Counted from the stretch's first letter, positions 1 to 6,895 are shown. The stretch: DNA of 7,952 nt from Paenibacillaceae bacterium (GCA_018969805.1 JAGWXQ010000063.1:1-7952); one strand, 5' to 3'. The notes: a model not told the origin generated them from the letters alone. Translations and numbers: made by a program.

Positions 1-159
1 GAGCAGATATGGAAAGAAGTAAGGCAACGTGGCTTCAGAAACGAATTGTTCGCTTCGCTCAACCAAGTAATCGATAGGCTGTGCGATGTACTTACTTCTT
101 TATCTAAAGAAACAATTAAAAGCATCACAGGAAGAAGATGGATAACTGAGTGCTTTTAA
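1..159 (+). CDS. IS630-family transposase, C-terminal fragment (5' end outside window)
   Basis: Frame 1 is open from the first base to TAA at 157-159 and gives 52 residues. It begins EQIWKEVRQRGFRNELF and ends with SITGRRWITECF. The order (W)KEVR-(R/K)GF-N, then a helix with VIDRLCDVL, then the phrase SITGRRWI is typical of the extreme C-terminus of IS630/Tc1-type DDE transposases, downstream of the last catalytic acidic residue. The catalytic part lies outside the window, so it cannot be judged whether the element is intact. The family call rests on recognised motif wording, not on a search. The sequence just after the stop (about 160-175) would be the right end of the element. Confidence 0.7.
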   Translation, partial: EQIWKEVRQRGFRNELFASLNQVIDRLCDVLTSLSKETIKSITGRRWITECF

Positions 160-175
160 CTGGATTTTAGTATAA
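155..175 (+). mobile_element. Candidate right end of the IS630-type element
   Basis: Directly after the transposase stop comes CTGGATTTTAGTATAA (160-175). IS630 elements usually end a few tens of bases past the transposase stop and insert at TA dinucleotides. The TA at 171-172 or 173-174 fits such a junction. The partner left repeat is outside the window, so the boundary is inferred from position and target preference only. Confidence 0.35.
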
Positions 176-220
176 ACCCGTACGTACATACTGCACATTG
201 GTTGCGCATGAACCTGGCAC

Positions 221-256
221 AAAAATGCGAAAAAAATTTTTCTTGATCGCATTTTT
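221..256. repeat. 10-bp perfect inverted repeat with A/T runs, possible bidirectional terminator
   Basis: AAAAATGCGA (221-230) is the exact reverse complement of TCGCATTTTT (247-256), with a 16-base loop made mostly of A and T runs. A 5' A-run and 3' T-run in the stem give the layout of a bidirectional intrinsic terminator, but the stem has only three G:C pairs. It could end read-through from the IS630 element. A chance AT-rich palindrome is also possible. Confidence 0.4.
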
Positions 257-363
257 ACAAAATAATATTCCAGTATCGGCCATAATCACCATCATTGTTC
301 ATCATCTACATCTTTCAGAAGCTCCCTTCTCGTGCTACAAACGGAAATAATTTTCAGTAATGG

Positions 364-384
364 CTTTGTGTATTTGTCACAAAG
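364..384. repeat. Short inverted repeat, 7-bp arms
   Basis: CTTTGTG (364-370) and CACAAAG (378-384) are exact reverse complements around a 7-base loop. An overlapping alternative pairs TTTGTC (373-378) with GACAAA (384-389), so the two folds exclude each other. It lies about 270 bases upstream of the selO start; whether it is an operator or an RNA hairpin is unknown. Confidence 0.3.
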
Positions 385-644
385 ACAAAAAAAATGTATC
401 CTACACTCATCCGTCTTTCGATCCATCCATCCTTTTTCCAAATTCGCTTGATGCTCCTGCCCAAATGCACCTTCTGTAGCTATCCTTTCACTAGGGGATT
501 CGTGTGCTGTGCAACGGAGATTTCTCTGATTTTTACTTCATCTTTGGAAATTGTTCCTGTATTTGTTGCTTTTCATGTGACGCATCGGTGCGCGATATGT
601 TGCGTTGGTGCTTACCTTAATCTTACCCGCACATCACACAAAAG

Positions 645-653
645 AAAGAGGTG
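645..653 (+). promoter_or_regulatory. Ribosome binding site deciding the selO GTG start
   Basis: AAAGAGGTG lies just upstream of GTG 658, leaving 6 bases between its central GG and the start codon. It is the only good purine-rich site near the point where family similarity begins, which favours GTG 658 over the upstream ATG at 394. Confidence 0.6.
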
Positions 654-657
654 CCTT

Positions 658-2100
658 GTGATACCGTATGCATCGTGGCGGTTGCGCCACCAGTATGCGA
701 CATTACCACCATATTTTTATGCTGCAGTGTGCGCTGCACCTGTATGCGCTCCGCGATGGGTGTTGTTTAATGACGAGTTGGCTGTGGATTTGGGACTTGA
801 CCCGACGTCGTTTCGCGAAGAAGCGTTGCCTCTATTTGCGGGCAATGCCTGCTTGGTCGGCAGTCGTCCTTTGGCACAAGCGTATGCGGGGCATCAGTTT
901 GGACATTTTGCCATTCTCGGCGATGGTCGGGCGTTGTTGCTTGGCGAGCACACGCTTCCTTCTGGCGTGCTCGTCGATGTGCATCTGAAAGGTTCGGGGC
1001 GCACACCGTATTCCCGTGGTGGCGATGGTCGGGCTGTCATCGGCCCGATGGTGCGGGAGTATGTGATCAGTGAGGCGATGCATGCATTGGGCATTCCGAC
1101 GACGCGCAGTTTGGCGGTCGTCGCTACGGGCGAGCTCGTGTACCGCGAAGCCCCTTTGCCTGGTGCGATTCTGACGCGCATCGCCTCTAGCCACATGCGC
1201 GTCGGGACGTTCCAGTTCGCCCGCCACCATGAAGATGCCGACGCCGTGCGTCGCTTGGCTGATTTTGCGATCGCACGCCACGACCCACATCTCTCAGAGG
1301 AGCCAGATCGGTACGCACTGTTTTTGCGCGCAGTTATCCAAAGACAAGCTGCATTGATTGCGCAGTGGCAAGCACTTGGATTTGTCCATGGAGTGATGAA
1401 TACAGACAATATAACGATCAGCGGTCAAACGATCGATTACGGTCCGTGTGCGTTTCTGGATCGCTATGATCCCGACACAGTCTTTAGTTCGATCGATGCG
1501 TACGGGCGGTATGCATTTTGCAATCAACGAGACATCGGTCGTTGGAATGTGGCGCGGTTTGCCGAGTGTCTCCTTCCGCTGCTGCACGATCACCCGCAAA
1601 CCGCACGTACGTACGCACAAGACGCGGTTGATGCGTATTCGTCCTCGTTTCAAGAGCATTGGCTGCGCCTGATGCGCCACAAGCTTGGCTTGTTCGATGA
1701 AGCAGATCCCGCGGACGCGCTGCTCATCGACCGTCTCTTGGAGTGGATGCACACCCATCGCGCCGACTACACAAATACGTTTGTCGCATTGACGACAGGG
1801 CACCACGATGCGCTGTGCACTTCCAAGCACGATGTTGCCTGGCACGCTGACTGGCAGCGCCGCGTGCACCGCCAAGCACGCCCGATGCAGTGGATCCAAG
1901 CGCGCATGCAGGAGATCAATCCTTGCATCATCCCGCGCAATCACTTTGTCCAAGAGGCGATCGATGCCGCAGAGAGCGGTGACATGGACAAAACACACCG
2001 CCTTCTCGCACTTCTGAAAAATCCGTATGCATACACGAAAGAACAGGAGGCGTATGCGGACGTGCCCGATCGGCCGTATCGGACATTTTGTGGCACGTAA
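658..2100 (+). CDS. selO: Protein adenylyltransferase SelO (YdiU/UPF0061 family)
   Basis: SelO is a pseudokinase-fold enzyme that transfers AMP from ATP to hydroxyl side chains of proteins, with roles in redox stress. From GTG 658 the product is 480 residues, matching the usual bacterial length of about 480. The typical N-terminus (SWRLRHQYATLPPYF, residues 6-20) follows at once. Conserved marks are VLFNDELA (35-42), AGHQFGHF (77-84), R91, KGSGRTPYSRGGDGR (111-125), R174 and R181 in the inserted nucleotide-flipping region, HGVMNTDN with D250/N251, and D260 in IDYGP. These sit two residues before the active-site positions described for Pseudomonas syringae SelO (R93, K113, R176, R183, D252, N253, D262), so the enzyme should be active. 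The protein ends in CGT: C478 is the antepenultimate residue, where human SelO has selenocysteine. The gene converges on the MBL hydrolase gene with only 13 bp between stops. Confidence 0.95.
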   Translation: MIPYASWRLRHQYATLPPYFYAAVCAAPVCAPRWVLFNDELAVDLGLDPTSFREEALPLFAGNACLVGSRPLAQAYAGHQFGHFAILGDGRALLLGEHTLPSGVLVDVHLKGSGRTPYSRGGDGRAVIGPMVREYVISEAMHALGIPTTRSLAVVATGELVYREAPLPGAILTRIASSHMRVGTFQFARHHEDADAVRRLADFAIARHDPHLSEEPDRYALFLRAVIQRQAALIAQWQALGFVHGVMNTDNITISGQTIDYGPCAFLDRYDPDTVFSSIDAYGRYAFCNQRDIGRWNVARFAECLLPLLHDHPQTARTYAQDAVDAYSSSFQEHWLRLMRHKLGLFDEADPADALLIDRLLEWMHTHRADYTNTFVALTTGHHDALCTSKHDVAWHADWQRRVHRQARPMQWIQARMQEINPCIIPRNHFVQEAIDAAESGDMDKTHRLLALLKNPYAYTKEQEAYADVPDRPYRTFCGT

Positions 2101-2113
2101 GATGCCCGATCCG

Positions 2114-3127
2114 CTACACGCGCCTCTGATACGTCATGCGATGCCCTTCCTCCACACGACGGATGCGTCCTTGTCCGACCAGATGGTCGAGATGGGCGAT
2201 CACCTCCCCCATGGCAAAACGCCACTGATGCAAGGTCAATGGTTTCGTAAACAGCTGCGTGCTGCACGCGTACGCATCCATCGGAGCATCAATCATCGCT
2301 TCGAGCCGCGCCAACCGCGCACGATGATGCGCCACGATCGCATCCACGCGGTCAGAAAACTGTGTAATCGCCCCCCGATGCCCCGGATGCGCACACAGCA
2401 CATGGAATGTGCGCACGTGCATCAGCGCGTCCACATACGATTGGAGTGGGTCTGCTTCACCACCTGGGGACACCGACACATTGGGCGTGATGTCTGCAAG
2501 GACGTGGTCGCCACAAAACAGCACGCCCCTGCGTTCATCCCACAGCGCGATGTGTCCGCGCGCATGCCCTGGTGTGTCGATGACGACATACGCATCGTTT
2601 CCGAGCATGCACGTCTGCCCTGCATGCATCAGCTGCCAGCGCATCGGTAACGGACGCACGACATCGACAAACGACCGCATATGTGCCTGCATGTCCGCAC
2701 TGCGCTCAGCAGGCCATCCATGTGCGAGAAAACGACGCACCCAGTCTGTACATACCGTCTCCGCATCGTCACCCCACATCGTTGTCAATTGCAATTGTGC
2801 ATCGTGGTGTGCACGCACTGGGGCTCCTGTGCGTTGTTGGAGCCAGCCTGCACATCCCGCATGATCCGGATGATGGTGCGTCAGCACGATGCTGCGTACG
2901 TCCGACCATTCAAAGCCACATTGGGCACGCACCGCTTCCCACGTGCGTCGTGTCGCATCGTCGCCCATCCCCGTATCGACGATGTCCACACCATCGTTTC
3001 CGAAAAATACGTATGCATTTACCGTTTGTAACGGAAACGGTGCCGGCAAACACACGCGGATGCATCGCGGAAACACGTCTTGAATCGTTCGTGCATGCAC
3101 GGTGCCGTGCCTTGTTTGCTCACCCAT
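2114..3127 (-). CDS. MBL-fold metallo-hydrolase, substrate unknown
   Basis: This is a 337-residue metallo-beta-lactamase-fold hydrolase that should bind two metal ions. The N-terminal strands (NAYVFFGNDGVDIVDTG, residues 37-53) lead to the signature THHHPDHAG with H84, H86, D88 and H89. Further ligands are H188 in TPGHARGH, D207 in CGDH and H250 in AHPGHRG. After about residue 260 there is a helical C-terminal segment of the winged-helix type often appended to this subgroup (as in LACTB2-like and quorum-quenching-like enzymes). The reaction cannot be assigned; hydrolysis of a thioester, lactone or phosphoester is possible. The ATG at 3127 overlaps the lysS stop by 8 bp, so translation is probably coupled, with a weak AAGAG upstream. 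An in-frame ATG 13 codons earlier (3166) would lie deeper in lysS and adds a Cys-rich stretch unlike the family. The product is predicted to be cytoplasmic. Confidence 0.88.
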   Translation of the reverse strand: MGEQTRHGTVHARTIQDVFPRCIRVCLPAPFPLQTVNAYVFFGNDGVDIVDTGMGDDATRRTWEAVRAQCGFEWSDVRSIVLTHHHPDHAGCAGWLQQRTGAPVRAHHDAQLQLTTMWGDDAETVCTDWVRRFLAHGWPAERSADMQAHMRSFVDVVRPLPMRWQLMHAGQTCMLGNDAYVVIDTPGHARGHIALWDERRGVLFCGDHVLADITPNVSVSPGGEADPLQSYVDALMHVRTFHVLCAHPGHRGAITQFSDRVDAIVAHHRARLARLEAMIDAPMDAYACSTQLFTKPLTLHQWRFAMGEVIAHLDHLVGQGRIRRVEEGHRMTYQRRV

Positions 3128-4625
3128 GTCCGTGCTCTTGCCGCACATGTGGAAACAACAACACATCGCGTATGGACGGAGCGTCCGTCAACAACATGAC
3201 CAATCGATCCATCCCGATGCCTAAGCCCCCTGTCGGTGGCATGCCGTACGACAATGCCCGCAAAAAATCTTCATCCATCGCATGCGCCTCATCGTTTCCT
3301 TGCTCGCGCTCACGCAGTTGTGCTACAAAGCGCTCCCGCTGCTCGATCGGGTCATTGAGTTCACTAAATGCGTTCGCGTGCTCTCGTCCCACAATAAACA
3401 GTTCAAACCGATCGGTAAATCGCGCATCGTCTCTATTTTTTTTCGCCAGCGGGGAAATGGCCGTCGGATGTCCGTACACAAACGTGGGTTGCTGCAGCGT
3501 ATGCTCGACGTGCGTCTCAAAAAACGCATTGAGCACGTGCCCGACTTCAAACGTCGGCTCAACGTGCACATGATGCGTTTTTGCCAAATTTCGCGCGTCT
3601 TCGTCCGTCATTGTTGCAAAAAAATCGACCCCCACAACATCGCGCACGATTTGTGCCATATGCACGCGGCGATACGGAGGGGCAAGATGCACATCACTCC
3701 CTTGGTACGTAATGTGTGTACTTCCCCGAACGTGCAGTGCGACATGCGCGATGAGCTCTTCCGTCAACGTCATCATATCGTGTACATCCGCGTACGCCTC
3801 ATACAGCTCCAGCATCGTAAACTCCGGGTTGTGGCGCGTCGAAACGCCTTCATTGCGGTATACGCGGCCTATCTCGTACACTTTCTCCATCCCGCCTACG
3901 ATGAGCCGCTTGAGATGGAGCTCGATCGCAATACGCATAAACATCGGCATGTCAAGGGCATGATGATGCGTCGCAAATGGGCGGGCAGCCGCTCCACCCG
4001 CAATCGCATGCAGCGTCGGTGTCTCGACTTCCAAAAAGCGACGCGCATCCAAAAAACGACGCGTCTCTTGAATGATGCGCGATCGCGACACAAACACATC
4101 ATGCACTTCGCGGTTCATGATCAGATCGACATACCGCATGCGATGGCGCAATTCCACGTCCCGCAAACCATGGTATTTCTCTGGCAACGGATAGAGCGAC
4201 TTCGTCAGCACTGTCAACGCCTGCACGCGTACAGAAAGCTCGCCCGTCTTCGTCTTAAACAGCACGCCACGCACGCCAATAATGTCGCCAATGTCCAGCA
4301 ACAAAAACGCTTCGTACGTGTCCGCGCCGACATCATCAGCCCGCACATACACTTGTAGCCGTCCCGTTGCGTCTTGTACGTGGCAAAACGTCGCCTTACC
4401 CATCTGGCGTCGCTGCATGATGCGCCCTGCCAATGCCACGTGCACAGACAATTGTTCCAACGTTGCATGATCGGACTGTGCGTATTCTTGCATCACAATG
4501 GCACATTGATGCGTTTTTTCAAACCGTGCACCAAATGGATCGATCCCTCGTTCGCGCAGCATGTTTAGCTTTTCTTTGCGAATGGCTAAAAGCTCGCTGT
4601 CCCCTCCGTCATCTTTTACACTCAT
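3120..4625 (-). CDS. lysS: Lysine--tRNA ligase, class II
   Basis: It charges tRNA-Lys with lysine using ATP and acts in the cytoplasm as a homodimer. The 501-residue length is normal (about 500). Residues about 60-160 form the OB-fold anticodon-binding domain (VALAGRIMQRR.MGKATFCHVQD). The catalytic domain carries motif 1 around FLDARRFLEVETPTL (191-205), motif 2 in RVYRNEGVSTRHNPEFTMLE (254-273) and motif 3 in GGLGIGMDRLVMLL (466-479). Lysine contacts known from E. coli LysRS are present: E235, R257, E259, Y275, N418, F420 and E422. The usual APELYLK reads AIELHLK here (Pro to Ile, Tyr to His), which is odd but spares the Glu. AAAAGGAGG at 4636-4644 sets the start. ATG 4625 is chosen (10-base spacing); the adjacent in-frame GTG 4628 (7-base spacing) is an equal alternative. 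It is probably co-transcribed from the greA promoter. Confidence 0.97.
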   Translation of the reverse strand: MSVKDDGGDSELLAIRKEKLNMLRERGIDPFGARFEKTHQCAIVMQEYAQSDHATLEQLSVHVALAGRIMQRRQMGKATFCHVQDATGRLQVYVRADDVGADTYEAFLLLDIGDIIGVRGVLFKTKTGELSVRVQALTVLTKSLYPLPEKYHGLRDVELRHRMRYVDLIMNREVHDVFVSRSRIIQETRRFLDARRFLEVETPTLHAIAGGAAARPFATHHHALDMPMFMRIAIELHLKRLIVGGMEKVYEIGRVYRNEGVSTRHNPEFTMLELYEAYADVHDMMTLTEELIAHVALHVRGSTHITYQGSDVHLAPPYRRVHMAQIVRDVVGVDFFATMTDEDARNLAKTHHVHVEPTFEVGHVLNAFFETHVEHTLQQPTFVYGHPTAISPLAKKNRDDARFTDRFELFIVGREHANAFSELNDPIEQRERFVAQLREREQGNDEAHAMDEDFLRALSYGMPPTGGLGIGMDRLVMLLTDAPSIRDVLLFPHVRQEHGHG

Positions 4626-4635
4626 CACGCCATCG

Positions 4636-4644
4636 CCTCCTTTT
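4636..4644 (-). promoter_or_regulatory. Strong ribosome binding site of lysS
   Basis: On the minus strand this reads AAAAGGAGG, a near-perfect complement of the 16S rRNA tail. It rules out the longer lysS start at 4664, which would lie upstream of this site, and supports GTG 4628 or ATG 4625. Confidence 0.8.
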
Positions 4645-4801
4645 GCGTTTTGACCCACCAGCATCGTCCTTCAAAAAATATTTGGTACGTTCACGAAAAC
4701 TGTGCGCAACGACACGTGCACAAAAACAGGCGCGATCGATGCAAGCCCCGATGCGCCTCTCCCTGCGACAATGCAGACAATGCGATTCAGCGCGCATAGC
4801 C

Positions 4802-5278
4802 TCACTTCTTTGAAATATCAATAATACGGTACTGAATGACTCCCGCTGGGACAGAAACATCGACGACTTGCCCTTTTTGTTTTCCGAGAATTGCTCTTCC
4901 CACTGGGCTTTCATTTGAAATTTTGTTTTGCAGCGGGTCCGACTCTGCAGTTCCGACGATTGTGTATTGCATTGTTTCGGCAAGCTCCATATCTTCGAGT
5001 ATGACCGTCGAGCCGATGCTCACTGTGCTCGTATCGACATCGTCTTCGTTGATAATGCGGGCATTGCGCAGCATCTTCTCTAATGTAATAATTCTGCCCT
5101 CAATAAACGCCTGCTCATTTTTTGCATCTTCATATTCTGAATTTTCACTAATATCCCCATACCCAATCGCCACTTTGATCCGCTCTGCCACTTCGCGCCG
5201 CTTCACAGATTTTAAATGCTCAAGCTCATCTTCCAACTTCCGCAACCCATCCGTCGTCAGCAGTACTTCCCGATCCAT
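4802..5278 (-). CDS. greA: Transcription elongation factor GreA
   Basis: GreA enters the secondary channel of stalled RNA polymerase and stimulates cleavage of the backtracked RNA 3' end. The 158-residue product has the normal length. The N-terminal coiled coil spans about residues 1-75 (LTTDGLRKLEDELEHLK near the start). The tip GDISENSEYEDAK (41-53) carries the catalytic acidic residues D42 and E45. The C-terminal FKBP-like domain contains SIGSTV (88-92) and ESPVGRAILGKQKGQVVDV (123-141). The start ATG 5278 follows a GGGGGG block 8 bases upstream, which can pair with the anti-Shine-Dalgarno using G:U pairs. An ATG at 5299 (adding MEWGVLV) has only a close AGGA and extends past the usual N-terminus. 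The gene is first of the greA-lysS-MBL unit; 176 bp separate it from lysS. Confidence 0.96.
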   Translation of the reverse strand: MDREVLLTTDGLRKLEDELEHLKSVKRREVAERIKVAIGYGDISENSEYEDAKNEQAFIEGRIITLEKMLRNARIINEDDVDTSTVSIGSTVILEDMELAETMQYTIVGTAESDPLQNKISNESPVGRAILGKQKGQVVDVSVPAGVIQYRIIDISKK

Positions 5279-5320
5279 CACGAGAACCCCCCACTCCATA
5301 TTGTCCTACGCGCAAACCCC

Positions 5321-5350
5321 ATCTTACTGTCACCGTACCGATTTTGTCAA
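5321..5350 (-). promoter_or_regulatory. Sigma-A-type promoter for the greA-lysS-MBL unit
   Basis: On the minus strand a consensus -35 TTGACA (5350-5345) is followed after 18 bases by TAAGAT (5326-5321), a 4/6 match to the -10 consensus. Transcription would begin near 5314, giving a short leader before greA. The spacer is one base over the ideal 17. Confidence 0.65.
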
Positions 5351-5485
5351 CTTACACCGCATATCGTTCTCCCTTTCAGACGATCCGAAAAAAAGATCTC
5401 GTCCAACACAAAATCACAAACAGCATGCGCACCCATATGTTCCGATCCCGCAACGATCCGTTTCAGACGTGCGCGTCCAAAACTG

Positions 5486-5514
5486 TTTACGCCGATCGTT
5501 TTTTTTGATAAAAT
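5486..5514 (+). promoter_or_regulatory. Sigma-A-type promoter with extended -10 for the ATPase gene
   Basis: TTTACG (5486-5491) is followed after 17 bases by TAAAAT (5509-5514). TG at 5506-5507 gives a TGnTAAAAT extended -10. Transcription would start near 5521, leaving a leader of about 15 bases that begins almost at the ribosome binding site. It is divergent from the greA promoter, about 135 bases away. Confidence 0.6.
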
Positions 5515-5523
5515 ACACCCCAC

Positions 5524-5531
5524 AGGAGGTG
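5524..5531 (+). promoter_or_regulatory. Ribosome binding site of the DUF4143 ATPase gene
   Basis: AGGAGGTG ends 4 bases before ATG 5536. It is a full match to the anti-Shine-Dalgarno and fixes the start. Confidence 0.75.
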
Positions 5532-5535
5532 CGCG

Positions 5536-6765
5536 ATGGCTCGGCTCATCAATCGACCTGAGTATGTCACACAGCTTATCCAACACAAAGATGTCGATCT
5601 GATCAAGATCGTGACGGGCATCCGCCGATGTGGCAAATCGTCTTTGCTTGATTTGTTTCATCAGTATCTCAACGACACGGGCGTAGACGACTCCCATATT
5701 GTTCACATGAACCTGGAATCACTGCGTTATCGACATATTACAGACGAGTTTTCATTATATGACTATGTCCGCGAACGCATCCAAAATACCGGAAAAACGT
5801 ACTTAATGTTCGACGAAATCCAGGCTGTAGCACATTGGGAAAAAGCGATTGAATCTTTCCGTATTGACTTTGATGTTGATATTTATATCACAGGTTCAAA
5901 CGCCTACCTTCTTTCTACAGAGTTTTCTACGTTACTCTCTGGCCGAACCGTAGAAATACGTATGTTGCCCCTTTCATTCAAAGAGTTTCTTTCCTTCTAC
6001 ACGTTTGCGCCATCGGTATCGATCGATGAAAAATTCCAAAAATATGTCCAGTTTGGTGGCATGCACATCCTTAGAGAATACCACTTTCACGAAGCAAGAA
6101 GTCATCAAGCACTAGAGAGCATATACACAACAGTCGTCTTTCGCGATATACTCCAGCGCAACACCGGTGCGGATGCGGGTACGCTTCAAAAAATTGTGCT
6201 CTTTCTTTGCTCCACGATCGGAAGCATCACCTCACCAAACAACATCGGCAACAGTTTGTCTCACGAAGGAATGATTCAAAAAAACAAAGGACAACAGATT
6301 GCCTGTAAAACTGTGGAAAAATACATCTCCATGCTGCACAACGCATTTATTTTTTTCTCCGTAGGTCGATACGACATAAAAGGGAAACAAATCCTAAAAA
6401 CACTCGGTAAAAATTACATTACTGATATGGGTTTTCGCAATATGCTCCTCGGTTATCGCGATGCCGATCGCGGGCATATTTTAAAAAATATCGTATACTT
6501 AGAACTCCTTCGCCGAGATTATCGTGTATGTATCGGTAAGGTAGGGGAAACAGAAGTCGATTTTGTGGCAGAAAAGCCCAATGACAAGCTGTACATCCAA
6601 GTGACAGAGAGCATGCAAACCCCAGAAATCCGCCAACGCGCATTGCGCCCCCTGCGCATGATCCCCGATCACTATGAAAAAATCGTCTTGTCGCTTGATA
6701 GAAACTTTATCAATTCGTATGACGGCATCCGGTCATTGAACCTGATTGATTGGTTGCTCAAATAA
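5536..6765 (+). CDS. AAA ATPase with C-terminal DUF4143 (AAA_14/DUF4143 family)
   Basis: The 409-residue product belongs to the widespread bacterial and archaeal ATPases whose cellular job is still unclear. The ATPase domain (about 20-150) has Walker A GIRRCGKSS (28-36), Walker B YLMFDE (89-94), a sensor-like segment ITGSNAYLL (118-126) and the family phrase LLSGRTVEIRMLPLSFKEF (133-151). A helical/winged-helix stretch follows (about 215-275). The C-terminal domain has the E...EVDFV...YIQV pattern (E323, D342, Q355) of a PD-(D/E)XK-like fold. The usual catalytic Lys is not evident (IQVTE), so nuclease activity is uncertain. It is complete and has its own promoter and strong ribosome binding site. 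It is transcribed away from greA and is slightly more AT-rich than the housekeeping genes. No toxin, antitoxin or other partner gene is visible beside it, so it appears monocistronic. The family assignment is firm; the role is unknown. Confidence 0.92.
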   Translation: MARLINRPEYVTQLIQHKDVDLIKIVTGIRRCGKSSLLDLFHQYLNDTGVDDSHIVHMNLESLRYRHITDEFSLYDYVRERIQNTGKTYLMFDEIQAVAHWEKAIESFRIDFDVDIYITGSNAYLLSTEFSTLLSGRTVEIRMLPLSFKEFLSFYTFAPSVSIDEKFQKYVQFGGMHILREYHFHEARSHQALESIYTTVVFRDILQRNTGADAGTLQKIVLFLCSTIGSITSPNNIGNSLSHEGMIQKNKGQQIACKTVEKYISMLHNAFIFFSVGRYDIKGKQILKTLGKNYITDMGFRNMLLGYRDADRGHILKNIVYLELLRRDYRVCIGKVGETEVDFVAEKPNDKLYIQVTESMQTPEIRQRALRPLRMIPDHYEKIVLSLDRNFINSYDGIRSLNLIDWLLK

Positions 6766-6865
6766 GCGATACCGAGCACAAAAAAACAGTTGTAAAAAAA
6801 AGAAACAAAATCTCATTTATACTCATTAAGGAGAACATCGCTCCGTCCTGCTGCTTTTCCCTCAA

Positions 6866-6895
6866 CACACAAAACGGTTGTGTGGGCACCCCACA
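6866..6895 (+). repeat. Two overlapping, mutually exclusive hairpins
   Basis: CACACAA (6866-6872) pairs with TTGTGTG (6878-6884) around a 5-base loop. TGTGGG (6881-6886) pairs with CCCACA (6890-6895) around a 3-base loop. They share 6881-6884, so only one can form. No T-run follows the second, so it is not an obvious intrinsic terminator. Confidence 0.4.

Larger units (their letters stand above)
160..657. other. Gene-poor intergenic region between IS630 end and selO
   Basis: About 500 bases without a convincing gene. The frame of selO stays open upstream to an ATG at 394. That extension (about 88 codons) has no family resemblance, is rich in Cys, Phe and Ile, and has no good ribosome binding site, so it is treated as untranslated. 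The stretch 180-395 is AT-rich with A- and T-runs and holds two inverted repeats (221-256 and 364-384), listed separately. No well-spaced sigma-A promoter for selO could be pointed to. Confidence 0.6.

Noticed and set aside
394..657. N-terminal extension of selO from ATG 394
   Set aside because: About 88 extra residues with no similarity to SelO proteins and no good ribosome binding site. The family N-terminus begins right after GTG 658, which has AAAGAGGTG upstream and gives the normal length.
1294..1998. Minus-strand open frame inside selO
   Set aside because: It is antisense to conserved SelO coding sequence, with no start signal or family resemblance.
2683..3573. Plus-strand open frame across the MBL gene and lysS
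   Set aside because: It is a shadow of two well-supported minus-strand genes, with biased composition and no motif.
3282..4358. Long plus-strand open frame across lysS
   Set aside because: It lies antisense to a complete, motif-perfect lysS, is rich in Arg, His and Cys, and shows no recognisable family pattern.
4626..4664. lysS start at ATG 4664
   Set aside because: This start lies upstream of the strong AAAAGGAGG site, which would then be inside the gene. The added residues do not look like LysRS.
5279..5299. greA start at ATG 5299
   Set aside because: It adds seven residues before the conserved N-terminus and has only a close AGGA. It cannot be fully excluded because it still fits the predicted transcript start.
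5374..5469. Direct repeat TTTCAGACG (5374-5382 and 5461-5469) as paired operators between greA and the ATPase gene
   Set aside because: Only nine bases, non-palindromic and about 87 bases apart, with just partly shared neighbouring GATCCG. Chance is a sufficient explanation.
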